Assembly: GCA_012841565.1 (NCBI GenBank)
Contig: DUUM01000330.1
Location: forward strand, 1 to 23,362
Reading direction: 5' to 3'
DNA from: Candidatus Epulonipiscium sp.
GTDB taxonomy: Bacteria > Bacillota_A > Clostridia > Lachnospirales > Cellulosilyticaceae
DNA: 23,362 bases
The translations under genes were made by a program, and so were the position numbers. Under the pieces are notes generated by a model. The model was not told the origin of the DNA and did not search any database. It saw nothing but the letters and a program-made list of their open reading frames with translations. Numbering within the stretch: position 1 is the stretch's first letter; each line of letters opens with the position of its first letter. Below, piece by piece: positions 1-8,097 of the stretch.

Positions 1-61
1 AATATACGTCTGATTCTTGAATCTCTCTACCATCTACAATTGCTAATATTTTATCTTCCAT
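1..61 (-). CDS. Foldase / PpiC-type peptidyl-prolyl isomerase, N-terminus only (partial)
   Basis: Only the first 20 codons are in the window; the gene continues past base 1. The frame opens with an ATG at 61 (minus strand) behind an AAAGGAGAG ribosome binding site at 68-76. The encoded start, MEDKILAIVDGREIQESDVY, resembles the SurA/PrsA-type N-terminus (a short 'ILAxVdGxeIteeDl' strand-turn-helix) that begins many clostridial cytoplasmic parvulin-like isomerases. There is no signal peptide in the visible part, so the product would be cytoplasmic rather than a PrsA lipoprotein. The catalytic parvulin domain cannot be seen, so the family call rests on this short stretch and is tentative. It is divergent from the helicase gene at 254. 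Confidence 0.5.
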   Translation of the reverse strand, partial: MEDKILAIVDGREIQESDVY

Positions 62-202
62 TTAAAACTCTCCTTTATAGTTAAATTAAGGGCGATTTTG
101 TCCCCTATCCTTAGAATAGTCTACCATTAATATGGCAACTTGTAAAATAAATATACATTATAAAATAAAATTAAAAAAGTAAATATAAATACAAAGGATA
201 TA

Positions 203-211
203 TGGTATAAT
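203..211 (+). promoter_or_regulatory. Extended -10 promoter of the helicase operon
   Basis: A perfect TATAAT at 206-211 is preceded by TG one base upstream (203-204), giving an extended -10 element. No good -35 box stands at the usual distance. It lies about 40 bases before the helicase start and would drive the two-gene helicase/EamA unit. Confidence 0.55.
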
Positions 212-253
212 AATAGATTATAAATAGAAGAAAAAATATAAATGAGGTATCAT

Positions 254-1714
254 ATGAATAATATAAAATTTAAAGAGTATGGTTTAGAAGAAGAAATATT
301 AAAAGCACTGTCCATTTTGAAATTTAACACAGTAACAGAAGTTCAACAAGAAGTTATACCCGTGGCGCTTAAAAATAAAGACTTAATTGTTAAATCTCAA
401 ACCGGAAGTGGTAAAACGGCTGCTTTTGGTATTCCTATTTGCCAAATGATAGACTGGGAAGAAAACAAGCCACAAGCTTTAATTCTTACCCCAACAAGAG
501 AACTAGCTATTCAGGTTAAAGAGGATATAAGCAACATTGGGAAATTTAAAAGGTTAAAAACCATTGCCCTATATGGTAAGTTTCCTTTTATTCGTCAACA
601 AAAAGAACTCAAACAAAAGATGCATGTCATAGTAGGCACCCCAGGTAGAGTCTTAGACCATATAGAGCGGGGCACCCTAGACTTAAGTGCTGTTCAGTAC
701 GTTGTTATAGACGAGGCTGATGAAATGCTTAGTATGGGCTTTATAGAAGCAGTAGAGTCAATTATAAGAGTGACGCCTAAAAGTAGAAAGACCATGCTGT
801 TTTCTGCAACGTTACCTGAAGATATAAAAAGATTAGCTGATCAATATATGAAAAACCCAACTTATATAGAAATCAAAGGAACAGGTCTTACAACGGAAAA
901 TATCCAACATGTAAGGTATGAAACAACTGAAAAGAATAAGATGGAATTACTAGAAGACATTACAATAATAGAAAACCCAGATACTTGCATTATATTTTGT
1001 AATACAAGAGAAAAAGTGGATCAGATAGAACAAAAATTAGCGAGGAAAGGCTATACCTGTGAGAAGATTCATGGTGGTATGGAGCAAGAAGATAGGACAA
1101 AGGTTATGGAAAGTTTTAAAAAAGGATATTTTCGTTACCTTATTGCCACAGATGTAGCCGCTAGAGGGATTGATGTTGATAATATTACCCATATTATTAA
1201 TTATGATATTCCAGAAGAGATAGAGAGCTATGTCCATAGGACAGGTAGAACAGGTAGGGCAGGCAAGAAGGGGAGTGCAATAACCTTTGTAACTCCTTAT
1301 GAAGAGCGTTTTTTGGCAGAAATTCATGACTATATTGGATTTGAAATAGATAAAGCAAATGCCCCAGATGCGGATCAAGTCAAAAAATCAAAAGCACTCT
1401 TTGATGAGAAAATGAATACAAAACAAACTATGACAATAAAAGAAGACTTAAAAGAAGAGCTTAACAAAGAAATAATGAAACTCCATATTGCATCGGGTAA
1501 AAAAACTAAAATGAGACCCGTTGATCTTGTAGGAGCCATTAGTAATCTTGAAGGTGTAACAGCGGATGATATAGGTATTATTAATATACAAGATGTATCT
1601 AGCTTTGTTGAAATTCTAAATAATAAAGGACCTATTGTTTTAAAAGCGCTCCAAACGACTCCTATTAAAGGTAGACTTCGTAGAGTTAGCATTAAAAACA
1701 ATACTGACTTATGA
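254..1714 (+). CDS. dbpA: DEAD-box ATP-dependent RNA helicase, DbpA/YxiN type
   Basis: This is a complete DEAD-box helicase of 486 residues. Motifs appear in order: motif I SQTGSGKT (48-55), Ia PTRELA (about 80-85), Ib GTPGR, II DEAD (153-156), III SAT (184-186), the IV-like [18 protein letters not shown] and [10 protein letters not shown]. The last 75 or so residues, beginning near [15 protein letters not shown], match the DbpA RNA-binding domain. In E. coli DbpA and B. subtilis YxiN this domain docks on hairpin 92 of 23S rRNA, so a role in large-subunit ribosome assembly is inferred. YxiN has nearly the same length (about 480). An ATG at 242 lacks a ribosome binding site; the ATG at 254 has GAGGT at 244-248, so 254 was chosen. 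The stop overlaps the next start (ATGA at 1711-1714), indicating coupled translation. Confidence 0.9.
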   Translation: MNNIKFKEYGLEEEILKALSILKFNTVTEVQQEVIPVALKNKDLIVKSQTGSGKTAAFGIPICQMIDWEENKPQALILTPTRELAIQVKEDISNIGKFKRLKTIALYGKFPFIRQQKELKQKMHVIVGTPGRVLDHIERGTLDLSAVQYVVIDEADEMLSMGFIEAVESIIRVTPKSRKTMLFSATLPEDIKRLADQYMKNPTYIEIKGTGLTTENIQHVRYETTEKNKMELLEDITIIENPDTCIIFCNTREKVDQIEQKLARKGYTCEKIHGGMEQEDRTKVMESFKKGYFRYLIATDVAARGIDVDNITHIINYDIPEEIESYVHRTGRTGRAGKKGSAITFVTPYEERFLAEIHDYIGFEIDKANAPDADQVKKSKALFDEKMNTKQTMTIKEDLKEELNKEIMKLHIASGKKTKMRPVDLVGAISNLEGVTADDIGIINIQDVSSFVEILNNKGPIVLKALQTTPIKGRLRRVSIKNNTDL

Positions 1715-2613
1715 AAATGAAAAGAAGAAAAAAACTAAACTTATTGGTAACTCTAGGCTTACTGTCGATAGCAGTCATTTGGGGTTCAGGGTTTATTGCA
1801 ACACAAATTGCAATAGATGAGGGCTTAAGTACTGCCTTTATCATGTTTGTCCGCTTTACCGTAGCATCAATAGTTTTGGGAGTATCTTTTAAAGAAGACG
1901 TTTTAAAAATGAAAAAAATAGATTTTAAAATTGGTTTAATAGCAGGAACATTATTGTTTTTAGGATTTACTCTGCAAACAATAGGCCTTGGTTTTACAAC
2001 ACCTTCCTCTAATGCTTTTATTACAGCAACCTCGGTGGTTATGGTTCCTTTTTTAAGCTGGTTTGTTTTAAAAGAGAAGCCAGAAAACAAAATATTTTTA
2101 GCAGCTACAATATGCCTGACAGGTATTGGTATGCTAGCGTTTGGGCCAGGTGGTGGTATGAAATTAGGGATAGGAGATGCCCTGACTCTTTTATGTGCAG
2201 TAGCGTTTGCCATGCATGCGGTTAGTATGGGGAAGTTTGCACCTAAAATGAATTCCAATTTATTAACCTTTTTACAGATTACAACTTCAGCCGTATATTC
2301 ATTTATAATGTTTATGTTGATGGACAGAGATTTTTCAGCTTTTACCTCCATTAAGGGATTACTGGCAGTTCTTTACCTTGGAATTTTTAGTACATTTATT
2401 GCATATACCATACAAACCCTATGTCAAAGGTTTGCATCCCCAAGTAAAGTATCAATTATTGTATCAACAGAAGCGCTTATTGGTAGCTTGTTTTCAGTTA
2501 TACTGGGCTACGAATCATTTACTTATTTTTTATTTGCTGGGGGTATAGCTATTATTATGGCAATGCTAATAATAGAGATCGATTTCATTTCTTTCAGGAA
2601 ATCGTCACAATAA
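1711..2613 (+). CDS. DMT-superfamily (EamA) membrane transporter
   Basis: This 300-residue, very hydrophobic protein has about ten membrane segments arranged as two tandem EamA repeats. The first starts at '[19 protein letters not shown]' with the WGSxF signature typical of the family. The second starts near '[19 protein letters not shown]'. Family members export or import small metabolites such as amino acids and nucleotides; the substrate here cannot be read from sequence. Its ATG overlaps the helicase stop in an ATGA and has no ribosome binding site of its own, so it is probably translated by coupling. A second ATG lies two codons in. A strong terminator follows 18 bases after the stop. 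No functional link to the helicase is evident beyond co-transcription. Confidence 0.85.
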   Translation: MKMKRRKKLNLLVTLGLLSIAVIWGSGFIATQIAIDEGLSTAFIMFVRFTVASIVLGVSFKEDVLKMKKIDFKIGLIAGTLLFLGFTLQTIGLGFTTPSSNAFITATSVVMVPFLSWFVLKEKPENKIFLAATICLTGIGMLAFGPGGGMKLGIGDALTLLCAVAFAMHAVSMGKFAPKMNSNLLTFLQITTSAVYSFIMFMLMDRDFSAFTSIKGLLAVLYLGIFSTFIAYTIQTLCQRFASPSKVSIIVSTEALIGSLFSVILGYESFTYFLFAGGIAIIMAMLIIEIDFISFRKSSQ

Positions 2614-2630
2614 CATTTATACAATCAATC

Positions 2631-2680
2631 AGAAACGCCCAAGAAATATTAAATTATTTCTTGGGCGTTTCTGTATTTTA
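2631..2680 (+). terminator. Intrinsic terminator of the helicase/EamA operon
   Basis: A perfect 17-bp stem (2631-2647 with 2656-2672, 8-base loop) is followed by GTATTTTA. It sits between the plus-strand operon and the convergent antiporter gene, whose stop is at 2701, and may terminate from both sides. The downstream T-run on the minus strand is poor. Confidence 0.8.
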
Positions 2681-2700
2681 ATAGGATGTATAATATATTC

Positions 2701-3681
2701 TTACTTAGATAGGGTTAGGAATAGAACATATCCCATAATAGAAATAATGCCACCACCCATATAGATTGCTTCATTCATTTTACGAGATAATTTTTCTTTA
2801 TAGATATTAGCCACTAAAATAGCTAGAATAGCAAAAGTACTTATAACACCAAAAAATATTAGATTCTGTGATTGTTGATTAGAAGTATAAATACTGCCCG
2901 TTGTAAAAGATAAATCTGCTAAGAGTAAAATAAATAAATTAAATATATTACTACCTAATATATTACCCACCATTGCATTTAAATTACCAATTTTGGCAAG
3001 AGCGATACAAGAAGCAAGTTCAGGTAAGGAGGTAGCAATCCCAAGTAGTAGGGCACCGGCAAGGGTGACATCTAAGTTGAGCTTAAGAGCAACCATATCG
3101 GATACATAAGTTATACTGATGCTGGCAATCACAAGTAAAACACTAAACAGAGCAAATCTTGTAAAAAGTTGCTTGCTAGTAAGATTGGTATGAACAGTTG
3201 CATCTTGGATATCTTCCGAGGTGTCGTTTGCCATCTTCTTAATACATAAAATATAGATGATTGCAATTGCAATAGATACGATACTAATGCCTAATAATTT
3301 AATATCTTTATTAAACCATATAGGGAATGTGAGTAAGCCATATGCGACAATAAGCCACAGTGCTACAGTTGTATGGCTCTTTGAGATATAGGCATGGTTA
3401 ACCTTTTTATATAGCAGCACAACGAGAGTTGCCAGTATAGTAATATTGAAAATATTACTCCCCAATATATTACCAATAACTAAGTCTGGTTTTCCTAAAA
3501 AAACAGTTGCTGATATGGAGGTAAAGAGTTCAGGTAAACTGGTTACAGCAGCTAACATGACCCCTCCAATAAATGCGCCTGAAACATTAGTCGTTTTGTC
3601 AATTAAATCGACATAGTATGAAATTTTAATAGATATTCCTACAACAATTACTGCTAATACTAAATACACGAAATAAACCAT
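2701..3681 (-). CDS. Ca2+/cation antiporter family (CaCA, sodium/calcium exchanger) protein
   Basis: This 326-residue integral membrane protein has the two inverted alpha-repeats of the CaCA family. The first is at about 38-85 with TSLPELFTS and GNILGSNIFN. The second is at about 208-255 with TSLPELASC and again GNILGSNIFN. The acidic residues in these repeats coordinate the cation in NCX_Mj and YrbG relatives. A soluble acidic segment (about 150-170) separates the halves. The frame is open further upstream, but that part would translate the riboswitch and terminator. The ATG at 3681 follows AAAGGGG in the leader, so it was chosen. The yybP-ykoY leader is known to respond to Mn2+, which suggests this exporter relieves Mn2+ (or Mn2+/Ca2+) excess. 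The substrate is inferred from that regulation, not read from the protein. Confidence 0.88.
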   Translation of the reverse strand: MVYFVYLVLAVIVVGISIKISYYVDLIDKTTNVSGAFIGGVMLAAVTSLPELFTSISATVFLGKPDLVIGNILGSNIFNITILATLVVLLYKKVNHAYISKSHTTVALWLIVAYGLLTFPIWFNKDIKLLGISIVSIAIAIIYILCIKKMANDTSEDIQDATVHTNLTSKQLFTRFALFSVLLVIASISITYVSDMVALKLNLDVTLAGALLLGIATSLPELASCIALAKIGNLNAMVGNILGSNIFNLFILLLADLSFTTGSIYTSNQQSQNLIFFGVISTFAILAILVANIYKEKLSRKMNEAIYMGGGIISIMGYVLFLTLSK

Positions 3682-3728
3682 TTTGTATCGCCCCTTTATA
3701 TGTGTTATGTGTTTATATAGATTTTCAT

Positions 3729-3767
3729 AAAAAAAGAGACTTATATACCCGAAGGTATATAAGTCTC
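3729..3767 (-). terminator. Riboswitch-controlled intrinsic terminator in the antiporter leader
   Basis: Read on the minus strand, GAGACTTATATACC pairs perfectly with GGTATATAAGTCTC around a TTCG tetraloop region (3736-3767) and is followed by seven T residues (3729-3735). It starts inside the conserved 3' end of the aptamer (GCGAGAC), so aptamer folding and terminator folding are mutually exclusive. This is an ON-type transcriptional switch layout. Confidence 0.85.
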
Positions 3768-3858
3768 GCCATTTAAGATTAAACCAGAAAGAAGTCATTG
3801 CTTCATCCGCGGTTGTTGATTTAATCACACATATGTATTGTGCCGACTACTCCCCTAT
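3763..3858 (-). promoter_or_regulatory. yybP-ykoY family (Mn2+) riboswitch
   Basis: The minus-strand leader begins ATAGGGGAGTAGTCGGC (GGGGAGTAG at 3847-3855) and ends GGCGAGAC (3763-3770). These are the two conserved ends of the yybP-ykoY aptamer. About 75 bases of paired arms lie between them. The class is established as a Mn2+ sensor upstream of cation exporters such as MntP, YebN, TerC-type proteins and P-type ATPases. Here it precedes a CaCA antiporter, which fits. Identification is by eye from the terminal consensus and the expression platform; the internal L1/L3 metal-site loops were not modelled. Confidence 0.75.
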
Positions 3859-3884
3859 AAAAAATCACTATTAAATCTATGATT

Positions 3885-3913
3885 ATAATAGCATAGGATG
3901 AGTAGAGAGGCAA
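3885..3913 (-). promoter_or_regulatory. Promoter of the riboswitch-antiporter transcript
   Basis: Minus strand: -35 TTGCCT (3908-3913), 17-base spacer, -10 TATTAT (3885-3890) with an upstream TGC (extended -10). Transcription would start about 20 bases before the aptamer. Confidence 0.55.
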
Positions 3914-3921
3914 GCTATTTG

Positions 3922-3951
3922 TTGTACAGCTATAAATACTGATGGTATAAT
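3922..3951 (+). promoter_or_regulatory. Promoter of the YgjP-like metallopeptidase gene
   Basis: A perfect TATAAT at 3946-3951 has an extended TGG before it. TTGTAC at 3922-3927 is a plausible -35 at 18 bases. It stands back to back with the minus-strand riboswitch promoter. Confidence 0.55.
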
Positions 3952-3973
3952 AGTGAAGAACAGGAGGAAGAAC

Positions 3974-4684
3974 ATGGGCAGAATAATCACAAAAACTATC
4001 ATAATAGAAGATATAGAAATTAATATTACAAAGAAAAAGATAAAAAACATTAATCTATCGGTACGTGCGCCAAATGGAGAAGTACGTGTTTCAGCTCCGT
4101 TAAAAACTACAGATAAAGTAATTAAAGAACTTGTAATATCTAAACTTCCATGGATAAAAAAACATCAGGCAAGATTTAAGGACCAGGAAAAAGCAATTAA
4201 AAATAAATATGTATCAGGAGAAAGCCTTATTTTATTTGGGGAAGAATATAAAATAAATCTAATATACATAGATAAAAATCCAGCTACAGTAGAACTTAGG
4301 GATGAGGGTTATGTTGATTTATATGTAAAAGAGGAAATGACTAAGGAGCAAAGGGCCAAGGTCCTAAAAGAATGGAAGCGGCAAGAATTAAAACGCCGGA
4401 TTCCACCATTAATTGAAAAATGGGAAAAGACAATGGGTGTTGAAGTAGAAGCGTTTGGTGTAAAACAAATGAAAACAAGATGGGGAACTTGTAATGTGGT
4501 AGCTAGGCGAATTTGGATTAACCTAGAACTCGCTAAAAAGTCCCCTGCTTGTTTAGAATATATAGTGGTACATGAGATGGTACACTTATTAGAACGCAGT
4601 CATAATGATAAATTTAAAGCCTATATGGACCAGTTTTTACCGAACTGGAAAACCATAAAGGCTGAGTTGAATAATATTAATTAA
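3974..4684 (+). CDS. YgjP-like (DUF45 / M48-type) zinc metallopeptidase domain protein
   Basis: This 236-residue soluble protein has the YgjP/DUF45 architecture. The N-terminal beta-rich region contains 'INLSVRAPNGEVRVSAP'. The central region contains 'MKTRWGTC', and the C-terminal zinc site is HEMVH (200-204) followed by a third histidine (H210, in ERSHNDKF). The HExxH...H arrangement resembles SprT- and gluzincin-type peptidases. The family is annotated as M48-like metallopeptidase and, in some databases, as UTP pyrophosphatase; the physiological substrate is not established. An earlier GTG at 3953 is in frame, but the AGGAGGAAG at 3962-3970 serves the ATG at 3974. Its stop codon interlocks with the stop of the convergent ilvA gene (3-base overlap), so no terminator separates them. 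Confidence 0.88.
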   Translation: MGRIITKTIIIEDIEINITKKKIKNINLSVRAPNGEVRVSAPLKTTDKVIKELVISKLPWIKKHQARFKDQEKAIKNKYVSGESLILFGEEYKINLIYIDKNPATVELRDEGYVDLYVKEEMTKEQRAKVLKEWKRQELKRRIPPLIEKWEKTMGVEVEAFGVKQMKTRWGTCNVVARRIWINLELAKKSPACLEYIVVHEMVHLLERSHNDKFKAYMDQFLPNWKTIKAELNNIN

Positions 4685-5886
4685 CATAACTTAGGTGATA
4701 GATTATAACCCTTTGAAATTAAGGCTGATTTAATGGATTCAATATGCTCAAAGTTTTTAGTCTCTAAAACAACCCGTAGGTAGCAACCATTAATATCAGA
4801 AGACTCACTAGAACGTTCATGGAGAACGGAAACTACGTTAGCGCCTAAATCAGCAATAATGGTAGAAACATCTTTTAGCTGGCCAGGCTTGTCCAATAGT
4901 TCAATATTAACAGAGAAAGTACGGCCAGATGTTATAAGGCCACGGTGAATAACGCGAGATAAAATAGTTACATCAATATTACCACCAGAAATAAGGCAAA
5001 CAACCTTTTTCCCCTTAATTGGAACTTTGTTAAACATGGCAGCGGCCACTGCAACAGCTCCAGCACCTTCAGCAATTAATTTACGCTGCTCAATTAAAGT
5101 TAAGATGGCGGTAGAGATTTCATCATCCGTAACCGTTACAATATCATCTACATATTGGTGACACATATCAAAGGTAAGTTTACCAGGTTCTTTCACTGCA
5201 ATACCATCAGCAATGGTTGATACACTACTTAGGGCTTGCAGTTTATTTTTTTTAATAGACGTAAACATGCTGGAAGCCCCACTAGCTTGAACGCCGTATA
5301 CCTTAACGTTAGGGTTTAATGACTTAATGGCAAAAGCAATCCCTGAGATAAGGCCACCCCCACCAATGGGTACAATCACCGCATCAATATCTGGCAGTTG
5401 AGCTAAAAGCTCAAGGCCTATTGTGCCTTGTCCCGCAATAACATGGGGATCATCAAAAGGATGGATAAAAGTATAACCCTTCTCATCTCTTAGTCTTACT
5501 GCTTCAGCGAAGGCATCATCATAACAGCCTTTAACTAAATTAACGTCAGCCCCGTAAGCTTTTGTGGCCTCTACTTTAGAAATAGGGGCACCATCAGGCA
5601 AACAAATTAAAGACCTAATACCAGCTTTCTGAGCAGCTAAAGCAACGCCTTGGGCATGATTGCCAGCAGAACAGGCAATAACCCCATGGGATTTTTCCTC
5701 ATCACTGAGCTGGGAGATTTTATAGTAAGAACCACGAATTTTAAAGGAACCAGTAATCTGCAGATTTTCAGTTTTAAGATAAACTTCACTTTCAGGGTTA
5801 ATATCCGTTGCAAGAATTAAGTCAGTGGGTCTAATAACATCTTTTAAAACAAAAGATGCGTGGTAAATTTGGTCTAACGTTAACAT
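4681..5886 (-). CDS. ilvA: Threonine ammonia-lyase (threonine deaminase) with C-terminal ACT domain
   Basis: This 401-residue PLP enzyme converts threonine to 2-oxobutanoate and ammonia, the entry step of isoleucine synthesis. The PLP lysine is K49 in TGSFKIRG. The substrate loop SAGNHAQG is at 73-80 and the phosphate-binding GGGG at 175-178. A single ACT domain occupies about 325-400 ('NIELLDKPGQLKDVSTIIADLG'), giving the medium-length (TdcB-like plus ACT) form rather than the 500-residue form with two regulatory domains. ACT domains in this family usually mediate allosteric control. The start ATG at 5886 follows GGAGGT. The gene is monocistronic and preceded by a T-box leader whose specifier reads ATC (isoleucine), which supports a biosynthetic rather than catabolic role. 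Confidence 0.93.
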   Translation of the reverse strand: MLTLDQIYHASFVLKDVIRPTDLILATDINPESEVYLKTENLQITGSFKIRGSYYKISQLSDEEKSHGVIACSAGNHAQGVALAAQKAGIRSLICLPDGAPISKVEATKAYGADVNLVKGCYDDAFAEAVRLRDEKGYTFIHPFDDPHVIAGQGTIGLELLAQLPDIDAVIVPIGGGGLISGIAFAIKSLNPNVKVYGVQASGASSMFTSIKKNKLQALSSVSTIADGIAVKEPGKLTFDMCHQYVDDIVTVTDDEISTAILTLIEQRKLIAEGAGAVAVAAAMFNKVPIKGKKVVCLISGGNIDVTILSRVIHRGLITSGRTFSVNIELLDKPGQLKDVSTIIADLGANVVSVLHERSSESSDINGCYLRVVLETKNFEHIESIKSALISKGYNLSPKLC

Positions 5887-5909
5887 AGCATTACCTCCAT
5901 TTTCTTAAA

Positions 5910-6195
5910 TAAAAAAGCCCTCATCTCTATAACCATAGAGACGAGAGCATATAATCTTCCCGCGGTACCACTCTAAATTGCCCATTAGGCCACTTAATGT
6001 ACATCTAAGAATGTACTCTCAGTTGACGGTGAGAAACCGGACAATCTTAATCCTTACAATTTAAGTTTTAAATGTAAGTTTCAGTTTATCTGCTCAGGGG
6101 TGATTAGTATTAGGTTGTTCTACTACCTTGCAGCAACCGGTAGCTCTCTGTAAAGAATTCTCCTAAAATGCGTCCCCGTCATAGCATTTCATTGT
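5910..6195 (-). promoter_or_regulatory. T-box leader, isoleucine specifier (ATC), upstream of ilvA
   Basis: On the minus strand the leader carries the T-box sequence AGAGTGGTACCGCGG (5960-5974), the antiterminator hallmark whose bulge pairs with the uncharged tRNA acceptor end. Upstream is a Stem I whose base pairs GGGG with CCCC. Its terminal region has GGTTGCTGCAAGG, the tRNA-elbow-binding type. On the 3' side of the lower loop, AATCACCCC places the specifier ATC at 6102-6104, followed by the usual purine. That codon is isoleucine, the end product of the pathway begun by the downstream enzyme. Uncharged tRNA-Ile should stabilise the antiterminator and permit transcription. Confidence 0.92.
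5911..5949 (-). terminator. T-box-controlled terminator of ilvA
   Basis: Read on the minus strand, GCTCTCGTCTCTAT pairs with ATAGAGATGAGGGC and is followed by six T residues (5911-5916). It competes with the T-box antiterminator. Confidence 0.88.
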
Positions 6196-6202
6196 TTTTA
6201 AC

Positions 6203-6231
6203 ATTATACTTCTTATTGCAATAAACATCAA
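6203..6231 (-). promoter_or_regulatory. Promoter of the T-box/ilvA transcript
   Basis: Minus strand: -35 TTGATG (6226-6231), spacer of exactly 17, -10 TATAAT (6203-6208). The transcript would start about at 6195, just before Stem I. Confidence 0.72.
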
Positions 6232-6270
6232 GTGAAAATCATATATTTATATATATAGTTAGTTAAGTGC

Positions 6271-6299
6271 TTGTTGGTGTATATGAGATATTGTATAAT
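6271..6299 (+). promoter_or_regulatory. Promoter of the ABC exporter operon
   Basis: TTGTTG (6271-6276), a 17-base spacer and a perfect TATAAT (6294-6299) lie 45 bases before the first ABC gene. Confidence 0.65.
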
Positions 6300-6344
6300 A
6301 GGGGGCATCAGCATGACACTAAAAAGTACATAGGGGGGTAACGT

Positions 6345-8096
6345 ATGGAGGCATTAAAATGGATTTGGAGTTATCTTAAAAACTATAAGATAAAATATGG
6401 ATTATCGATATTAATTGTTCTAGTAGCAGGAATTATTAGTCTGCTTCATCCAATACTAGGAGGTGAAATTGTAGATAAGGTTTTGGTAAAAGGCGAGACC
6501 CAATATTTAATTCCGCTTTTACTTGCAATGATTATGATTCTTCTTGTGAAAAATGGGCTAGAGTATTGGTATAAGGTGAATTTTGAGCATATATCACAAA
6601 ATGTGTTGCTGAATATTAGAGAAGATATCTTTGAGAAATTACTAGAGCTAGATGTAGACTTTTATAAAAATACAAAAACAGGGGATTTAATGGCTAGAAT
6701 GACGGGCGATACAGATACCCTGAGACACTTTGTAGCATGGGTAGTTTATAATGTTATTTCAAATATTAGTATTTTTGTGTTTGCAATTATTTATCTATCT
6801 TTTGTTAATCCAATATTAACATTGTGCATGCTAATTGTATGTCCTTTAATTGCAACATTAACCGTGAAAATGAGTAAGGAAATTTCTCCGACTTTTCACC
6901 AAGTACGTGAAGCATATTCAAAGTTAAACTCAGTTGTGCAAGAGAATATTAGTGGGAATCGAATTGTTAAGGCATTCTCCCGAGAAAAATATGAAGTAGA
7001 AAAGTTTAATATACAAAATGAATGGTATAAGGAAACGAATATGGATACCATTCGTGTAACTCAAAAATATTTACCTGGTTTAGATTTTTTAACAAATTTC
7101 CTAACCGTCATTATGTTATTTGTGGGTGGCTTATTAGTTATTTATGATCAGCTATCTTACGGCGATCTAATGGTCTTTAACGGTATGCTTTGGGCACTTA
7201 ATAACCCTATGCGATCAGCTGGGCACTTAATTAATGATACCCAACGTTTTATTGCCTCTTCAGCTAAAATAAGAGAACTTCTTGAGAGAGAGACAAAAAT
7301 TAAAAACATAGAATCATTAGAACAAACCAACCGTATTAAAGGAGATGTTGAGTTTCAAAAAGTGTCCTTTAGTTTTGAAGATACCGACGCTCTTAAAAAA
7401 GTATCCTTTAAGGTAAAGGCAGGTCAAACCATAGGTATCGTAGGTCATACGGGGTCTGGAAAATCGACATTAATTAATTTACTGGCGCGTTTTTATGAAC
7501 CAGGAAGTGGCAAGATATTAATTGATGGTAAAGATATCAAAAACATTGATATTAAGCAATTAAGACGTAGTGTTGCCATGGCCATGCAAGAGGTATTTCT
7601 TTTTTCAGATACCATCAGGGATAATATTAGGTATGGTATTTCAAATGCCTCGTTAGCCCAAATACAGCATGTTGCCTCTATTGCACAAGCAGATAGCTTT
7701 ATTCGAAATATGCCAGAAGGCTATGATACCATTGTAGGAGAGAGAGGCGTTGGCCTTTCGGGAGGACAAAGACAACGTATTGCTTTGGCACGGGCATTAA
7801 TTCAAAATCCATCTATATTAGTATTAGATGATACAACATCAGCCTTAGATATGGAAACAGAGGTTAGAATCCAACAAAAGTTAAATGAAAACATGACAAA
7901 ACCCACAACCTTTATTATTGCACATCGTATATCTTCCGTTAAGGATGCAGATGTCATTATCGTTCTTGAGAATGGTCATGTTATAGAAACAGGTACACAC
8001 GCAGAGTTACTAGCACTAAAAGGCGAATATAGCTTAGTTTTTGAAACTCAACTAGGAGACTTTGATGAGTATAATGTAGAGAAGGGGGAAGTATAA
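6345..8096 (+). CDS. ABC exporter half-transporter, subunit with degenerate Walker B (heterodimer partner 1)
   Basis: This 583-residue half-transporter has a six-helix exporter membrane domain (about 15-310) and a nucleotide-binding domain (about 333-570). Visible motifs are Walker A GHTGSGKS (367-374), Q-loop Q415, canonical signature LSGGQ (471-475), Walker B ILVLDD (491-496) and H-loop H527. The residue after the Walker B aspartate, normally the catalytic glutamate, is aspartate (D496, in LDDTTSALD). This marks the non-catalytic site of heterodimeric exporters such as BmrCD, LmrCD and TM287/288. It starts at an ATG behind a G-rich site (AGGGGGG). One base separates its stop from the next gene, which encodes the complementary subunit. 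The substrate is unknown; multidrug or peptide export is typical of the group. Confidence 0.92.
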   Translation: MEALKWIWSYLKNYKIKYGLSILIVLVAGIISLLHPILGGEIVDKVLVKGETQYLIPLLLAMIMILLVKNGLEYWYKVNFEHISQNVLLNIREDIFEKLLELDVDFYKNTKTGDLMARMTGDTDTLRHFVAWVVYNVISNISIFVFAIIYLSFVNPILTLCMLIVCPLIATLTVKMSKEISPTFHQVREAYSKLNSVVQENISGNRIVKAFSREKYEVEKFNIQNEWYKETNMDTIRVTQKYLPGLDFLTNFLTVIMLFVGGLLVIYDQLSYGDLMVFNGMLWALNNPMRSAGHLINDTQRFIASSAKIRELLERETKIKNIESLEQTNRIKGDVEFQKVSFSFEDTDALKKVSFKVKAGQTIGIVGHTGSGKSTLINLLARFYEPGSGKILIDGKDIKNIDIKQLRRSVAMAMQEVFLFSDTIRDNIRYGISNASLAQIQHVASIAQADSFIRNMPEGYDTIVGERGVGLSGGQRQRIALARALIQNPSILVLDDTTSALDMETEVRIQQKLNENMTKPTTFIIAHRISSVKDADVIIVLENGHVIETGTHAELLALKGEYSLVFETQLGDFDEYNVEKGEV

Positions 8097-8097
8097 G

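Noticed and set aside
1692..2351. Open frame of about 219 codons on the minus strand opposite the EamA gene
   Set aside because: It lies wholly antisense to a well-supported membrane protein gene, has no recognisable domain or ribosome binding site, and looks like a frame shadow.
3682..3828. N-terminal extension of the antiporter frame upstream of 3681
   Set aside because: It would translate through the riboswitch 3' end and terminator, and the ATG at 3681 has its own ribosome binding site.
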